Shown piece by piece: positions 16,450 to 25,243 of a stretch of DNA of 64,000 nt. This DNA comes from Tsukamurella pulmonis. Lineage in GTDB: Bacteria; Actinomycetota; Actinomycetes; Mycobacteriales; Mycobacteriaceae. The notes under the pieces were generated by a model. It saw nothing but the letters and a program-made list of their open reading frames with translations. It was not told where the DNA came from and ran no database searches. Both the position numbers and the translations under genes were made by a program. The DNA is taken from assembly GCF_900103175.1 (NCBI RefSeq), contig NZ_FNLF01000002.1, positions 310,001 through 374,000 of the forward strand. The letters run 5' to 3'. The number at the start of each line of letters is the position of its first letter. Position 1 is the stretch's first letter.

Positions 16450-16660
16450 ACCCAGTTCTAGTTACGACCTGTCGAAGGCTGTGGGAACGGTACTGCTGCT
16501 GGAGTGGGAGTCCGGCGACGGCCTGAATGCTGTGGTGGAAATGCCATGTTGCTGGGACTGGCGAGATGCCAACTCCGTGGGACTGCGTGATGCAGTGCAG
16601 GTGAGAAGGCTGACAGTCGCCAGGTAGGTCGGGACCCTACACCCGGCCTACCATCCGGAC
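16450..16660. other. Intergenic junction between island and chromosome
   Basis: No gene is visible. The sequence changes here from the moderately GC-rich island to the very GC-rich chromosome. An inverted repeat GTAGG-N7-CCTAC lies at 16624-16640. TACCAT (16649-16654), six bases before the next ATG, is a probable -10 of a leaderless gene. I see no tRNA, integrase or target-site repeat. Confidence 0.5.
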
Positions 16661-17371
16661 ATGGCCCGCTACGCCGATGAGGATCTGACCGGGGCCGAGT
16701 TCCGGGAGTGCGATCTGTCCGGGGCGCGCTTCGTGGGTGCGGTGATGCAGGACGTGCGGATCGACGGGCTCGTCGCCGGCCTCGTGGTGAACGGGGTCGA
16801 CGTGACGCCGTACGTCGAGGCGGAGCTCGACCGGCGCTACCCGGTGCGCCCGCTGATCCGCGCCGACGATCCCGCGGATCTGCGTCGCGCGGCGGCGCGG
16901 CTGCACGCCGACTGGGACGCCACGATCGATCGAATCCGGCGTACGCCGGGAATCGAGAATCGCACCGTGAACGACGAGTGGTCCGCGGCGCAGACCTTGC
17001 GGCACCTCGTCTTCGTCCACGACTCCTGGTTCCGCCGCTGCTGCCGGGGCTCGACCGCGCTGTTCACGCCGCTCGGCGTCGGCCCGGAATCCGGCCCCTA
17101 CCGCGGCACCCACGGCGTGGATCCCTCGCTCGATCCGCCGTTCGACGAGGTCGTGACCGTGCGCGCCGCCCAGACCGCCGAGCTGGAGGCCTGGCTCGAC
17201 GGGATCACGCCCGCGCGGCTCGCGGTGCCCGCGCCGGTGCCCGACGACGACGTCTGGCCGCCGTACGCGCGTGGCCGCTCGGTGCTGCAGTGCCTGCGCA
17301 CCGTCCTCACCGAGACCTTCGAGCACCACCGCTACTGCGTGCGCGACCTCGACCTACTCGCCGCCGGCTGA
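16661..17371 (+). CDS. DinB-family protein with pentapeptide-like N-terminus
   Basis: A 236-aa cytoplasmic protein. Residues 1-35 (DEDLTGAEFRECDLSGARFVGAVMQDVRI) are pentapeptide-repeat-like. The rest is a DinB/DUF664-type four-helix bundle, with EWSAAQTLRHLVFVHDSWF and a C-terminal ETFEHHRYCVRDLDLL containing probable metal-binding histidines. Members of this family are often mycothiol- or other thiol-dependent transferases, but no reaction can be assigned here. The start is probably leaderless: TACCAT ends six bases before the ATG and no Shine-Dalgarno is visible. It is convergent with the Lrp gene. Confidence 0.8.
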   Translation: MARYADEDLTGAEFRECDLSGARFVGAVMQDVRIDGLVAGLVVNGVDVTPYVEAELDRRYPVRPLIRADDPADLRRAAARLHADWDATIDRIRRTPGIENRTVNDEWSAAQTLRHLVFVHDSWFRRCCRGSTALFTPLGVGPESGPYRGTHGVDPSLDPPFDEVVTVRAAQTAELEAWLDGITPARLAVPAPVPDDDVWPPYARGRSVLQCLRTVLTETFEHHRYCVRDLDLLAAG

Positions 17372-17377
17372 GTCCGC

Positions 17378-18262
17378 TCAGCCCGCGGCCGCACTCAGCG
17401 AGGCGTACGACTCCTTGACGAAGCGCAGGTGCGACCAGGTCTCCACCGTTCCGACGGCGGGCAGTGCCCGGACCGCGTCGACCGTCGCGGCCAGTCCCGC
17501 GGCCGACGGTGCCCGCACCGTCACCAGGAGGTCGAAGGCGCCCAGCGTGCGCGCGAGGAAGCCGGCGCCCGCGATCGCGCCCACCTCGCGGGCGGCCTCC
17601 CGCACGTCGCCGCGGACACCGATCCCCATGCCCAGCGCGTGCTCGGAGCCGCGGCTGGCGATGGGGCCGATCCGCACCACCGAGGCCGCCACCAGACGCA
17701 GGACCCGCCGCCGTGCGGCCGCCGCGGAGAGTCCCGCCGCCGCACCGAGCCGCACGTATGAGGCGCGGCCGTCGGTCTCGAGGACGCGCAGGAGCGCCAC
17801 GTCGGCCTCGTCGAGCTGAGCCGTCGGCTCGCCCACCGGACCCACCGCGTCCCGGATCACCTCCCGGTAGCCCAGCGCCTCGACGTGCGCCACGCCCGGC
17901 ATCGCGCGCAGGCGGGTGAGGGTGGCGTCGACCGCGTCGTCCGAGCCGGTGCGGATCTCCGCGGCCACGGCGAACCGGCCGGTGGTGACGGACACGTAGA
18001 CCACCTCCGGCAGCGCGGCCGCCGCCTCCGCGACGGGGGCGGCGGCACCGTCGACGGCGATCCGCGCGTAACAGATGCTGCCGCGGCCGAGCACCGAAGG
18101 ATGCACCACGCCCTGCACCGTGAACGCGCCGGACTCGGCGAGCCGGCGCAGCCGCGCGGCGACCGTGGCGCGGGTGATCCCCGCGGCGGCCGCGAGGTCG
18201 CGGTGACTGCGCCGGCCGTCGTCGGCCAGCAGGTCCACCAGGAGCCGGTCCACCCCGTCCAT
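17378..18262 (-). CDS. Lrp/AsnC-family regulator with two HTH-AsnC modules
   Basis: About 294 aa. Two successive AsnC modules are visible, each with a helix-turn-helix (RSHRDLAAAAGITRATVAARLRRL, and later LGAAAGLSAAAARRRVLRL) and a ligand-binding RAM-like domain. The usual family length is about 150, so this is the tandem form common in actinobacteria. The start MDGVDRLLVDLL fits the family; an upstream GTG would add 35 unrelated residues. It is divergent from the SnoaL and NCS1 permease genes and is their likely regulator. An inverted repeat TCGACC-N11-GGTCGA lies at about 18281-18303 between them. The effector is unknown. Confidence 0.85.
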   Translation of the reverse strand: MDGVDRLLVDLLADDGRRSHRDLAAAAGITRATVAARLRRLAESGAFTVQGVVHPSVLGRGSICYARIAVDGAAAPVAEAAAALPEVVYVSVTTGRFAVAAEIRTGSDDAVDATLTRLRAMPGVAHVEALGYREVIRDAVGPVGEPTAQLDEADVALLRVLETDGRASYVRLGAAAGLSAAAARRRVLRLVAASVVRIGPIASRGSEHALGMGIGVRGDVREAAREVGAIAGAGFLARTLGAFDLLVTVRAPSAAGLAATVDAVRALPAVGTVETWSHLRFVKESYASLSAAAG

Positions 18263-18484
18263 CGCCGCCTCCCTGAACTTCGACCATCGACTTTTCGGTC
18301 GATCCCGTTGCGCCAATAGTGCACGGAAGTGGCCGGACACGCTCGGAAAGAAGATAAGAGGCAGCACACGAGTGCAGAACCTGCAGACGGAAGGACGTCG
18401 CTATTCGGAACTGCTTGCGGCCGCCTGTGGTGCCGCCTACAGTGGGCCGATCCGACGCGGGGAACCGCAGGTCAGGAGTTGGAA

Positions 18485-18880
18485 ATGGACCACACGATCC
18501 CCGCGGGCGACGTGCTCGCCGCAGCCGATCGGATCATCGAGGCCTTCGCCGCCACGGACACCGAGCGTTACTTCGCCGGCTTCCACCCGCGGGCGAGCTT
18601 CGTCTTCCACACGGAACCGCGCACACTGGCCGACCGCGCCGCCTACGAGCGACTGTGGGCCGGCTGGGTCGACTCCGGTTGGCGCGTCCTCTCCTGCGCG
18701 AGCACCGAGCGCGTGGTGACGGTCGTCGGGCGGACGGCGGTCTTCAGCCACGCGGTGCACACCGTCACCCAGGACGGCGACGGCACCCGCACGGAGACCC
18801 GCGAGCGCGAGAGCATCGTCTTCGCCGTGGGCGAGGACGGCGCGCTCATCGCCGTCCACGAGCACCTCGCGGTCGCCTGA
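18485..18880 (+). CDS. SnoaL-like/NTF2-fold protein
   Basis: A 131-aa protein of the SnoaL/DUF4440 fold. The pattern AADRIIEAFAATDTERYFAGFHPRASFVFHTEP and a closing IAVHEHLAV are typical of small ketosteroid-isomerase-like or NTF2-like enzymes. The start at 18485 follows AGGAG. An upstream in-frame start would add a 52-residue leader unlike the family. Its TGA overlaps the permease ATG. The coupling with an NCS1 permease suggests that it acts on, or is induced with, the imported nucleobase-like compound. Confidence 0.8.
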   Translation: MDHTIPAGDVLAAADRIIEAFAATDTERYFAGFHPRASFVFHTEPRTLADRAAYERLWAGWVDSGWRVLSCASTERVVTVVGRTAVFSHAVHTVTQDGDGTRTETRERESIVFAVGEDGALIAVHEHLAVA

Positions 18881-20241
18881 TGCTGCGCGCCTACCGCCGC
18901 CTCGACGCCCACCTGAGCGCCGGCGCCGACGACGGCACCCCGGTGACCGGCGACCTCAGCGGCCGCCGCGTCTTCGCGATCTGGCTGGCCGCCAACCTCG
19001 TGGTCACCACGATGCTCACCGGCACGCTGTTCGTACCGTCGGTGTCGCTGAGCAGCGCGCTGTGGCTGATCCTCGCGGGCACCGTGGTCGGTGCCCTGGT
19101 GCTCGTCGCGGTCGGCAACGTCGGAACCCGCACCGGCCTGCCGACGATGGCGCTCACCCGCGCCTCCTTCGGCGTGCGCGGCAGCCGGATCCCCGTGGCC
19201 GCCAACATCGCCGTGCTCATGGGCTGGAGCTGGGTGCAGGCGATGCTCGCCGGCGTCACCGTGAACTACGTGGTGCAGCAGCAGACGGGGTACTCCAACC
19301 CGGCGCTGTTCTCGGTGCTGTGCGAGGTGATCGTGGTGTCGCTCGCGATCTTCGGCCACGCCGGCATCGCCAAGGTGGAACCGATTCTGGCCGTGGTGAT
19401 CCTGGCGATCATGGCCTACCTCTTCCTCGACATGTTCGGCGACGGCTTCGCCCGCCTGAACGCGCTACCGCGCGACCCCGACGGCCTCAGCGGGCTCGGC
19501 ATCTTCGACATCGTGGTCGCCACCGCCGTCTCCTGGACCGTTCTCTCGGCCGACATCAACCGGTTCGCACGGACGGAGCGCGGGGGCGTCATCGGCTCGG
19601 GGCTCGGCTACATCGCCTCGACGGTGGCCGCGATGACCCTGGGCGCCACCGCGATCGCGTGGCTGCTCGCGAACGGCGAGGACGCGCCGCCCTTCGATCC
19701 GACGGTGATCGTCGCCGAGTTCGGCGTCCCGCTCGCCGGGGTGGTCTTCTTCTCGGTCATGGCCACCAATTCGATGGCGGTGTACGGCATGGTCACCTCG
19801 CTGGTGAACGCCGAGCCCGGTCGTATCCGATTCCTGCCCGCCGCGCTGGGATTGGGTGTCGTCTCGATCGCAGGCTCGGCATGGCTCGCGCTGCTGGACA
19901 AGTTCACCTCCTTCCTCACCGCGATCGGGATCGTCTTCATCCCGGTCTTCGCGATCATCGTCGTGGACTTCTACGTGTTGCGTCGCGGCCGGTACGCGGC
20001 CTCGCTCGCCGAGGCCGGAGCGCGCACCTATTGGTACCGCGGCGGATGGAACCCGGTGGCGGTCGCGGTGTGGGTCGTGGGCGTGGCCTTCTCCTCCGTG
20101 ATCACGTACGTGTGGGTCAGTCCCGTCGGCGCCACGGTGCCGACCTTCCTCGTGAGCGCCGGCCTGTACTGGGTCGCGAGCGCCACGGTGCGCGGCCGGT
20201 CGACAGCGGCGGAGGAACCCGTTGCAGCGCGATCGTCTTGA
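18880..20241 (+). CDS. NCS1-family purine/cytosine permease
   Basis: A 453-aa membrane transporter with about 12 hydrophobic segments. It matches the cytosine/purine permease group of the nucleobase-cation-symport-1 family: an N-terminal DLSGRRVFAIWLAANLVVTTMLTGT segment, the helix-3 region GWSWVQAMLAGVTVNY and the WTVLSADINRFAR motif. The ATG at 18880 overlaps the stop of the SnoaL gene. It probably imports a nucleobase, hydantoin or related ring compound by proton or sodium symport; the substrate is not determined. The pair faces the Lrp regulator. Confidence 0.88.
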   Translation: MLRAYRRLDAHLSAGADDGTPVTGDLSGRRVFAIWLAANLVVTTMLTGTLFVPSVSLSSALWLILAGTVVGALVLVAVGNVGTRTGLPTMALTRASFGVRGSRIPVAANIAVLMGWSWVQAMLAGVTVNYVVQQQTGYSNPALFSVLCEVIVVSLAIFGHAGIAKVEPILAVVILAIMAYLFLDMFGDGFARLNALPRDPDGLSGLGIFDIVVATAVSWTVLSADINRFARTERGGVIGSGLGYIASTVAAMTLGATAIAWLLANGEDAPPFDPTVIVAEFGVPLAGVVFFSVMATNSMAVYGMVTSLVNAEPGRIRFLPAALGLGVVSIAGSAWLALLDKFTSFLTAIGIVFIPVFAIIVVDFYVLRRGRYAASLAEAGARTYWYRGGWNPVAVAVWVVGVAFSSVITYVWVSPVGATVPTFLVSAGLYWVASATVRGRSTAAEEPVAARSS

Positions 20242-20380
20242 CGACGCTCCTCCTCCGCGGCGATCCGCCTGCGAGAACCCGGGTGGCGCACGCGCCCAGC
20301 ATTTTCGGGTGTGATGTATCAACATCTTTAGCCGACGATCATGCCCAGCCGGATCGCGCGTCCGCCGCTACCCTCGCCGT

Positions 20381-21568
20381 GTGACTGAAGCAACACAGCG
20401 CCCCGCGCGTAACGCGGGACACCTTTCCGCGCGCGCGATGCGCGCCGTCGCCGGCACCGGACTCCTCGCCGTGTTCGGCGCCATGACGGTGGGCGGCGCG
20501 ATCTACGCGCTGACCGGATCGCCGACCCCCGCCGATCCGCCGGAGCCGCCGCCGGTGCGCACCGTTCCGGCGGCGCAGGGGCCGGCCGGGGCGCAGGCGC
20601 CGACCACCGAACCGGCCCGCGTCGCCCTCAAGGCCGCCGACGATTCGCGCACCATGTTCACGCTGCTCTCGAACGCGGTGACCTCGTCGACGTCCGGCCT
20701 GACCACGGCGATGGCCGGGGTGCCTCAGGTCTTCGACAGCGTGGCCACGGCCCGCGAAGGGGCGGCCGAGGTGGCTGCCGGCCTGGACGAGACCGAGAGC
20801 GCCTCCGCCGCGCTCGACCAGGTCTCCGCATCGGCGCAGGGGTGGTCCGGCACGATCGAGCAGCTGCAGGGCCTGTCGGGAATGACGACGTCGGTCCGCA
20901 CCAACGCCGTGCTGCTGCGCAAGCGACTCATCGCGCAGCCGACGCCCGAGGCGAAGCAGACCATCGCCCAGCTCGACCAGGTCATCGCTGCGACCGACGG
21001 CTTCACCGCGCTGGAGACCGCGGACGGGCTCGCGGACTCGGTGGAGTCGTTGTCGCAGGCCTCGGCGTCGTCGTCGGCCTCCCTCGGTCGGGCGCGGACG
21101 GCGGCGCGCTCCCTGCGCGACGGCCTCGCGACGATCGAGGCGGCGAAACCGCAGGCGCTCGCGGCGGCGTCGAACCTTTCGACGGGCCTGAAGCAGCTGG
21201 GCATCGCCCTGAAGTCGATCGACGCGCAGCTCGCCCTGATCCAGTCGCAGCTGCGGGCCGAAGTGGGCACGAACTCGACGCCCGCCCTCGCCGCGGGCTC
21301 GCTCGCGGGGGCGGCGGACGATACGGGGACGCGCCTGGCCTGGTCCGTCTCGGCATCCGGCGCCGCGGGCATGCTCCTGTCCCTGTACGGGATCCGGCTC
21401 CGGAACCGCACCCGCACCCGCCCCGCGCCGGCGGAGGAGGAGGCGGCGCCACTCGCCGATCTCGCCCGTGCGATCAGCGAGATCCCCACGCCAGGACAGG
21501 GATTCCCGCGCCCGGACACCGTCCACACCGATCCGTGGCTGCCGGTGCAGTTCGCCCGCCAGGGCTGA
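20381..21568 (+). CDS. Ala/Ser-rich membrane-anchored coiled-coil protein, function unknown
   Basis: A 395-aa protein I do not recognise. After about 20 residues there is a membrane segment (about 25-47), then a Pro-rich stretch (50-75). A long helical Ala/Ser/Leu/Thr-rich region (80-310) contains repeated QL, SL and DxL heptads, suggesting an extracytoplasmic coiled coil. A second hydrophobic segment (about 325-345), RTRTR, and an acidic/Pro C-terminal tail follow. The overall layout resembles a cell-envelope tether with both ends in the cytoplasm. The GTG is probably leaderless: TACCCT ends six bases upstream. It stands alone and is convergent with the TetR gene. Confidence 0.65.
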   Translation: MTEATQRPARNAGHLSARAMRAVAGTGLLAVFGAMTVGGAIYALTGSPTPADPPEPPPVRTVPAAQGPAGAQAPTTEPARVALKAADDSRTMFTLLSNAVTSSTSGLTTAMAGVPQVFDSVATAREGAAEVAAGLDETESASAALDQVSASAQGWSGTIEQLQGLSGMTTSVRTNAVLLRKRLIAQPTPEAKQTIAQLDQVIAATDGFTALETADGLADSVESLSQASASSSASLGRARTAARSLRDGLATIEAAKPQALAAASNLSTGLKQLGIALKSIDAQLALIQSQLRAEVGTNSTPALAAGSLAGAADDTGTRLAWSVSASGAAGMLLSLYGIRLRNRTRTRPAPAEEEAAPLADLARAISEIPTPGQGFPRPDTVHTDPWLPVQFARQG

Positions 21569-21570
21569 TC

Positions 21571-22155
21571 TCAGGGCCCCTCGGGATCGGGCGGGTCTCC
21601 GGCCGCGCCGAGTGCGACGTCGCTGAAGGTGCGGAAGGCGAAGGCGAGCGTCTCGGGGGATTGCAGTGTGCCGCTCTCGTACCCGACGAGCAGGTACAAC
21701 GCGGTGGTCGCGTACTGCTGCGCGAGCGCGGGATCGCCGAGCACCTCGGTGTAGGCCTCGGCGATCACGTCGCGGCGCTCGCGATCGACCTGGGCCTGGT
21801 GCTGCGCGACCTCCGGATCGTGGGCGGCCCACACCCGGATGGCGGCCTCGGTGGCGTGCGGCAGGGTCATGCCGGTGTCGATGAGCGAGAGGAGCCGCTC
21901 CCGGGCGTCCGGCACCCGACGGGCCGCCTCGATGATCCGGTCGCTCTTCGTCTCCCGCCAGTACCCGATCAGCGCCGAGGTGAACTCGGGCCAGCTCGGG
22001 AACGCGTGGTAGAAGCTGCCCGTGGACGATCCGGCCTGTGCGCACACGGCGGCCAGCTTGAGCGCCGCGTGCCCGCGCTCGGCCAGTACCGCCAGGCCGG
22101 CCTCCAGGAAGCGCAGCTGGACGTAGCGCGACGGGCTGGAGCGGGCGGGGGACAC
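21571..22155 (-). CDS. TetR-family transcriptional regulator
   Basis: A 194-aa regulator. The N-terminal helix-turn-helix region AVLAERGHAALKLAAVCAQAGSSTGSFYHAFPSWPEF is typical of TetR, and the rest is the helical ligand-binding domain. The GTG at 22155 begins right before the family domain. Upstream in-frame extension is antisense to the next gene and is ignored. It is divergent from the DUF1345 gene with a 48-base gap, so it may control that gene. No clear operator is visible. Confidence 0.85.
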   Translation of the reverse strand: MSPARSSPSRYVQLRFLEAGLAVLAERGHAALKLAAVCAQAGSSTGSFYHAFPSWPEFTSALIGYWRETKSDRIIEAARRVPDARERLLSLIDTGMTLPHATEAAIRVWAAHDPEVAQHQAQVDRERRDVIAEAYTEVLGDPALAQQYATTALYLLVGYESGTLQSPETLAFAFRTFSDVALGAAGDPPDPEGP

Positions 22156-22203
22156 GAGGCGATCGTATCCGCCGGGCGCCGAGCCCCGTGCAATGCTGGC
22201 CGC

Positions 22204-22818
22204 ATGCGCAGCTCGATCCTGGTCCCCCTGCTCGAGACGGTCCTCACGCTGCTCGGACTGGCCTGGCTCGTGGCGGTCCTGGTCTTCGGCAGCGCGGCGC
22301 TGCCGCTGCTGGTCGTCTGGAACGTGGCGGCCGTCGCCTACGTGGCGGCGGGCTGGTTCCTGCTGCACCGGCGCATCCCCGTCGACGAGGACGACCCGAA
22401 CCTGATGGCGGCGCCGCGCTGGCAGACCACGCTGTTCGCGACGGTGGTCAGCGGCTCCGGCCTGGTGGGCGGGCTGCTGATGATCGCCACCCGAGGGGAG
22501 GAACCCGATCCGGCCCTGCAGCCGGTCGCCGCCGCCACCGTCCTCCTGTCCTGGCTCCTGCTGCACACGGCGTTCGCGCAGATCTACGCGCGCGACTACT
22601 TCGCCGATGGGGGCCTGCAGTTCCCCGACTGCGAACGCCCGCAGCTCACCGAGTTCCTCTACTTCTCCATCACCATCGGCACGTCCTTCGCGGTCTCGGA
22701 CGTGACCGTCACCCGGCGCTCCACCCGTCGCCTGGTGATCGTGCACAGCGTGCTCAGCTTCTTCTTCAACGCCGCCGTCGTGGCGATCGCCCTCGACTGG
22801 ATCAAGGGTGGGGGCTGA
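22204..22818 (+). CDS. DUF1345 membrane protein
   Basis: A 204-aa protein with five or six hydrophobic segments and the DUF1345 signature AQIYARDYFADGGLQFPD, followed by FLYFSITIGTSFAVSDVTVT. The latter resembles the pore-loop/filter region of two-helix ion channels. Function is unknown. The initiation is possibly leaderless, with AATGCT six bases before the ATG. It is convergent with helR with an 18-base gap. Confidence 0.82.
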   Translation: MRSSILVPLLETVLTLLGLAWLVAVLVFGSAALPLLVVWNVAAVAYVAAGWFLLHRRIPVDEDDPNLMAAPRWQTTLFATVVSGSGLVGGLLMIATRGEEPDPALQPVAAATVLLSWLLLHTAFAQIYARDYFADGGLQFPDCERPQLTEFLYFSITIGTSFAVSDVTVTRRSTRRLVIVHSVLSFFFNAAVVAIALDWIKGGG

Positions 22819-22836
22819 GCACGCCGCGCACCGCGA

Positions 22837-25035
22837 TCACCGGGCGGGAGCGGGATCCGCGAGACCGGACAGGCTCTCCGGCAACGGCTCCCGGTGCAGC
22901 ACCCCGAGGCGCTGCGTGGCCCGCGTGAGCGCGACGTAGAGCTCCGCCGCACCGCGCTCGCCGTCCGCGAGGATCACCTCCGGGTCGACGACGAGCACCG
23001 CGTCGAACTCGAGCCCCTTCGTCTCCGCCGGCGGCACCGCGCCCGGCGTGCCGTCGGGCCCGATCACCACGGAGGTGCCCTCCCGGCCCGCCTCGTCGCG
23101 GACGAAGTCCGCGATCGCCCCGGCGATCTCCTCCTCGTCGCCCACGCGCCGCGCCCACGGGCGGGTTCCCGAGGCGCGCACCGACTCCGGCGGGACGGTG
23201 CCGGGCGCGAACCGGGCCAGCAGCTCCGCGGCCACGTCCATGATCTCCGACGGGGTGCGGTAGTTCACCGTGAGCGCGGTGTACGCCCACCGCCCCGCCA
23301 CGTACGGGTCGAGCATCTCCGCCCACGACCGCGCGCCCGCGGGGGCGCTGCGCTGCGTGAGATCCCCGACCACCGTGAAGGACCGGGACGGGCAGCGCCG
23401 CATGAGCACGCGCCAGTCCATCGCCGAGAGTTCCTGCGCCTCGTCGACCACCACGTGCCGGTACACCCAGGTGCGGTCCGCCGCGGCCCGTTCCACCAGA
23501 TCGCGCGTGTCCCGCTCCTCGAACCGACCCGCCAGATCGTCGGCGTAGAGCAGGTCCGTGGCGAAGAGGTGATCCTCGTCGTCCATCGAATCCGACCGGG
23601 ACACCAGCGAATCCAGCACGCCCTCCGCGAACTCCGCTTGTTCCCTGCGGTTCTCGGCCGCCGCCGCGTCGTCCGCGGCCTCGTGCGGCCCGAGCAGTTC
23701 GGCGAGCTCGTCGAGCAGGGGCACGTCCGAGACGGTCCAGGCGGCACCGTCGGACCGCAGCAGCGAGGGGTCCGCCCCCGCCGCGGCCAGCCGTTCCGGC
23801 GAGCCGAGCAGGTCCGCGAGGAGCCGCTCGGGCGACAGGACTGGCCACAGCGCGTCGACGGTCCGCCGGAACGTCCCGTCCACCGCGAGGTCCGCGAGCA
23901 TGCTGCCGCGCATCTCCTCCCACGCCCGCGTGTCCTCGCGGCGCAGCCACTGCTTCCCGACCCGACCCAGCGCGCGTTCGGTGATCGCCCAGGTGAGGAC
24001 GTCGAGGAAGACGGAGCGCGCCTGGTTGTGCGGTCGTCCGCTCTCCCGCGCCTCGTCGCGCGCCCAGCCGACGACGTCGGCGGTGATCCGCACGTCCGTG
24101 TCACCGAGCCCGATGGTGACGGGTGCCTCCGGGAGGCGCGGGGCGTCCGCGACCGCCGCCGCGAGCACGCCGGCCATCGCGGCGGATCCCTTGATCCGTG
24201 CCACGGCGGGCGCGTCCTCGGCGTGCGCCGCCACCCCGGGGTAGAGCGTGCCGGGCGTCGCGAACACCACGTCGGACTCGCCCAGCGAGGGCAGCACCCG
24301 GTCGATGTGCCGCAGGAAGGACGTGTTCGGCCCGACGACGAGGACGCCGTGCCGCTCGAATCGCGCCCGCTGCGTGTAGAGCAGGTAGGCCACGCGGTGC
24401 AGCGCCACCACCGTCTTACCGGTGCCGGGCCCGCCCTCGATCACGGTGACCCCGGGATCGTCGGAGCGGATGATCCGGTCCTGGTCCGCCTGGATCGTCG
24501 CGACGATGTCGCGCATCCCCGCGCCGCGCGGCGCGGTGACCGCGGCCAGGAGTGCGGCGTCGCCGCGGGCGTCCGCGCCGGGACGCCCCAGCATCTCGTC
24601 GGTGAACGCGGTCACCTCCCGGCCGCGGCTGAGGAACTGCCGCCGCCGGTGCACGCCCTCCGGGTGCGCGCCCGTCGCCGTGTAGAAGGGGCGCGAGGCC
24701 GGCGCGCGCCAGTCCAGCAGCAGCTCGCGCTCGCCGTCCTCGTCGTCGAAGAGGCCCAGGCGTCCCACGTACCGCGTGCCGACGGTGCCGCCGGGCTCCC
24801 CGTCGAGCCGGCCGAAGGCCAGCCCCTCCTCGGCGACGTCGAGGCGCCGCATCTCCCGCGCGGAGGTCATCACGTCGCCCTCCCGGTCCACCGCCCGGCC
24901 CTCGTGATCGCGCAGGGCGTCGGAGTAGCGTCGACGCGCCCGGGCCCGCTCGGCGTCCAACCGCGCGTACAACCCCGCCACGTACGCACGCTCCTGCATC
25001 AACTCGTCGGTCAGTTCGTTCTCGTTCTCGGACAT
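22837..25035 (-). CDS. helR: HelD-family RNA polymerase motor ATPase, HelR type
   Basis: A 732-aa superfamily-1 helicase-like ATPase. The N-terminal coiled coil (about 1-60) fits the arm that enters the RNA polymerase secondary channel. Walker A is GGPGTGKTVVALHRVAYLLY. Later motifs are VVDEAQELSAMDW (Walker B), VVGDLTQRSAP, the UvrD-like TVNYRTPSEI and a C-terminal YVALTRATQRLGVLH. This is the group in which actinobacterial HelR displaces rifamycins from RNA polymerase and protects it. The ATG is preceded by GAGGTGGG. A rifamycin-associated element lies 49 bases upstream, strongly supporting HelR rather than another HelD class. Rifamycin induction is expected but not shown here. Confidence 0.9.
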   Translation of the reverse strand: MSENENELTDELMQERAYVAGLYARLDAERARARRRYSDALRDHEGRAVDREGDVMTSAREMRRLDVAEEGLAFGRLDGEPGGTVGTRYVGRLGLFDDEDGERELLLDWRAPASRPFYTATGAHPEGVHRRRQFLSRGREVTAFTDEMLGRPGADARGDAALLAAVTAPRGAGMRDIVATIQADQDRIIRSDDPGVTVIEGGPGTGKTVVALHRVAYLLYTQRARFERHGVLVVGPNTSFLRHIDRVLPSLGESDVVFATPGTLYPGVAAHAEDAPAVARIKGSAAMAGVLAAAVADAPRLPEAPVTIGLGDTDVRITADVVGWARDEARESGRPHNQARSVFLDVLTWAITERALGRVGKQWLRREDTRAWEEMRGSMLADLAVDGTFRRTVDALWPVLSPERLLADLLGSPERLAAAGADPSLLRSDGAAWTVSDVPLLDELAELLGPHEAADDAAAAENRREQAEFAEGVLDSLVSRSDSMDDEDHLFATDLLYADDLAGRFEERDTRDLVERAAADRTWVYRHVVVDEAQELSAMDWRVLMRRCPSRSFTVVGDLTQRSAPAGARSWAEMLDPYVAGRWAYTALTVNYRTPSEIMDVAAELLARFAPGTVPPESVRASGTRPWARRVGDEEEIAGAIADFVRDEAGREGTSVVIGPDGTPGAVPPAETKGLEFDAVLVVDPEVILADGERGAAELYVALTRATQRLGVLHREPLPESLSGLADPAPAR

Positions 25036-25083
25036 GCACCCACCTCGTCGAAATCGGATCCGGCCAGCGAGTATGCGCGCTCA

Positions 25084-25108
25084 CCGGGGCCTTGCGGCAA
25101 GGCCCCGG
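25084..25108. promoter_or_regulatory. Rifamycin-associated element (RAE)
   Basis: A perfect inverted repeat with 12-base arms around one central base. The core is GGGGCCTTGC-G-GCAAGGCCCC, matching the RAE known upstream of rifamycin-inactivation genes and helR in actinobacteria. On the minus strand TTGCCG in the repeat and CATACT (25075-25070) could be -35/-10 of helR, spaced 19. On the plus strand TTGCGG-N17-TATAAG (25092-25120) also looks like a promoter. Confidence 0.8.
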
Positions 25109-25230
25109 GTGCGTTATAAGTTGAAGAGGGAAAGGGATTCCTCGGTGCTGTGCGCCCTCTCCCGGTGCCGTCCGGGCCCACCATTTGCGATCACTCTGGT
25201 GCGAACCGCGCGCGAAAGCCCCACTGTCTG

Positions 25231-25236
25231 TAGATT
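25231..25236 (+). promoter_or_regulatory. Probable -10 of the osmoprotectant operon (leaderless)
   Basis: TAGATT ends seven bases before the GTG at 25244, the spacing expected for a leaderless transcript. No Shine-Dalgarno is seen. No convincing -35 is present 17 bases upstream. Confidence 0.4.
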
Positions 25237-25243
25237 CTGACGG

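Noticed and set aside
20339-22045. 568-aa minus-strand frame across the unknown coiled-coil gene
   Set aside because: Arg-rich shadow translation. The plus-strand protein has a membrane segment, coiled coil and a plausible promoter.
22894-25119. 741-aa plus-strand open frame opposite helR
   Set aside because: Shadow of the HelR reading frame, which has all helicase motifs. The plus-strand translation is Arg/His-rich without recognisable pattern.
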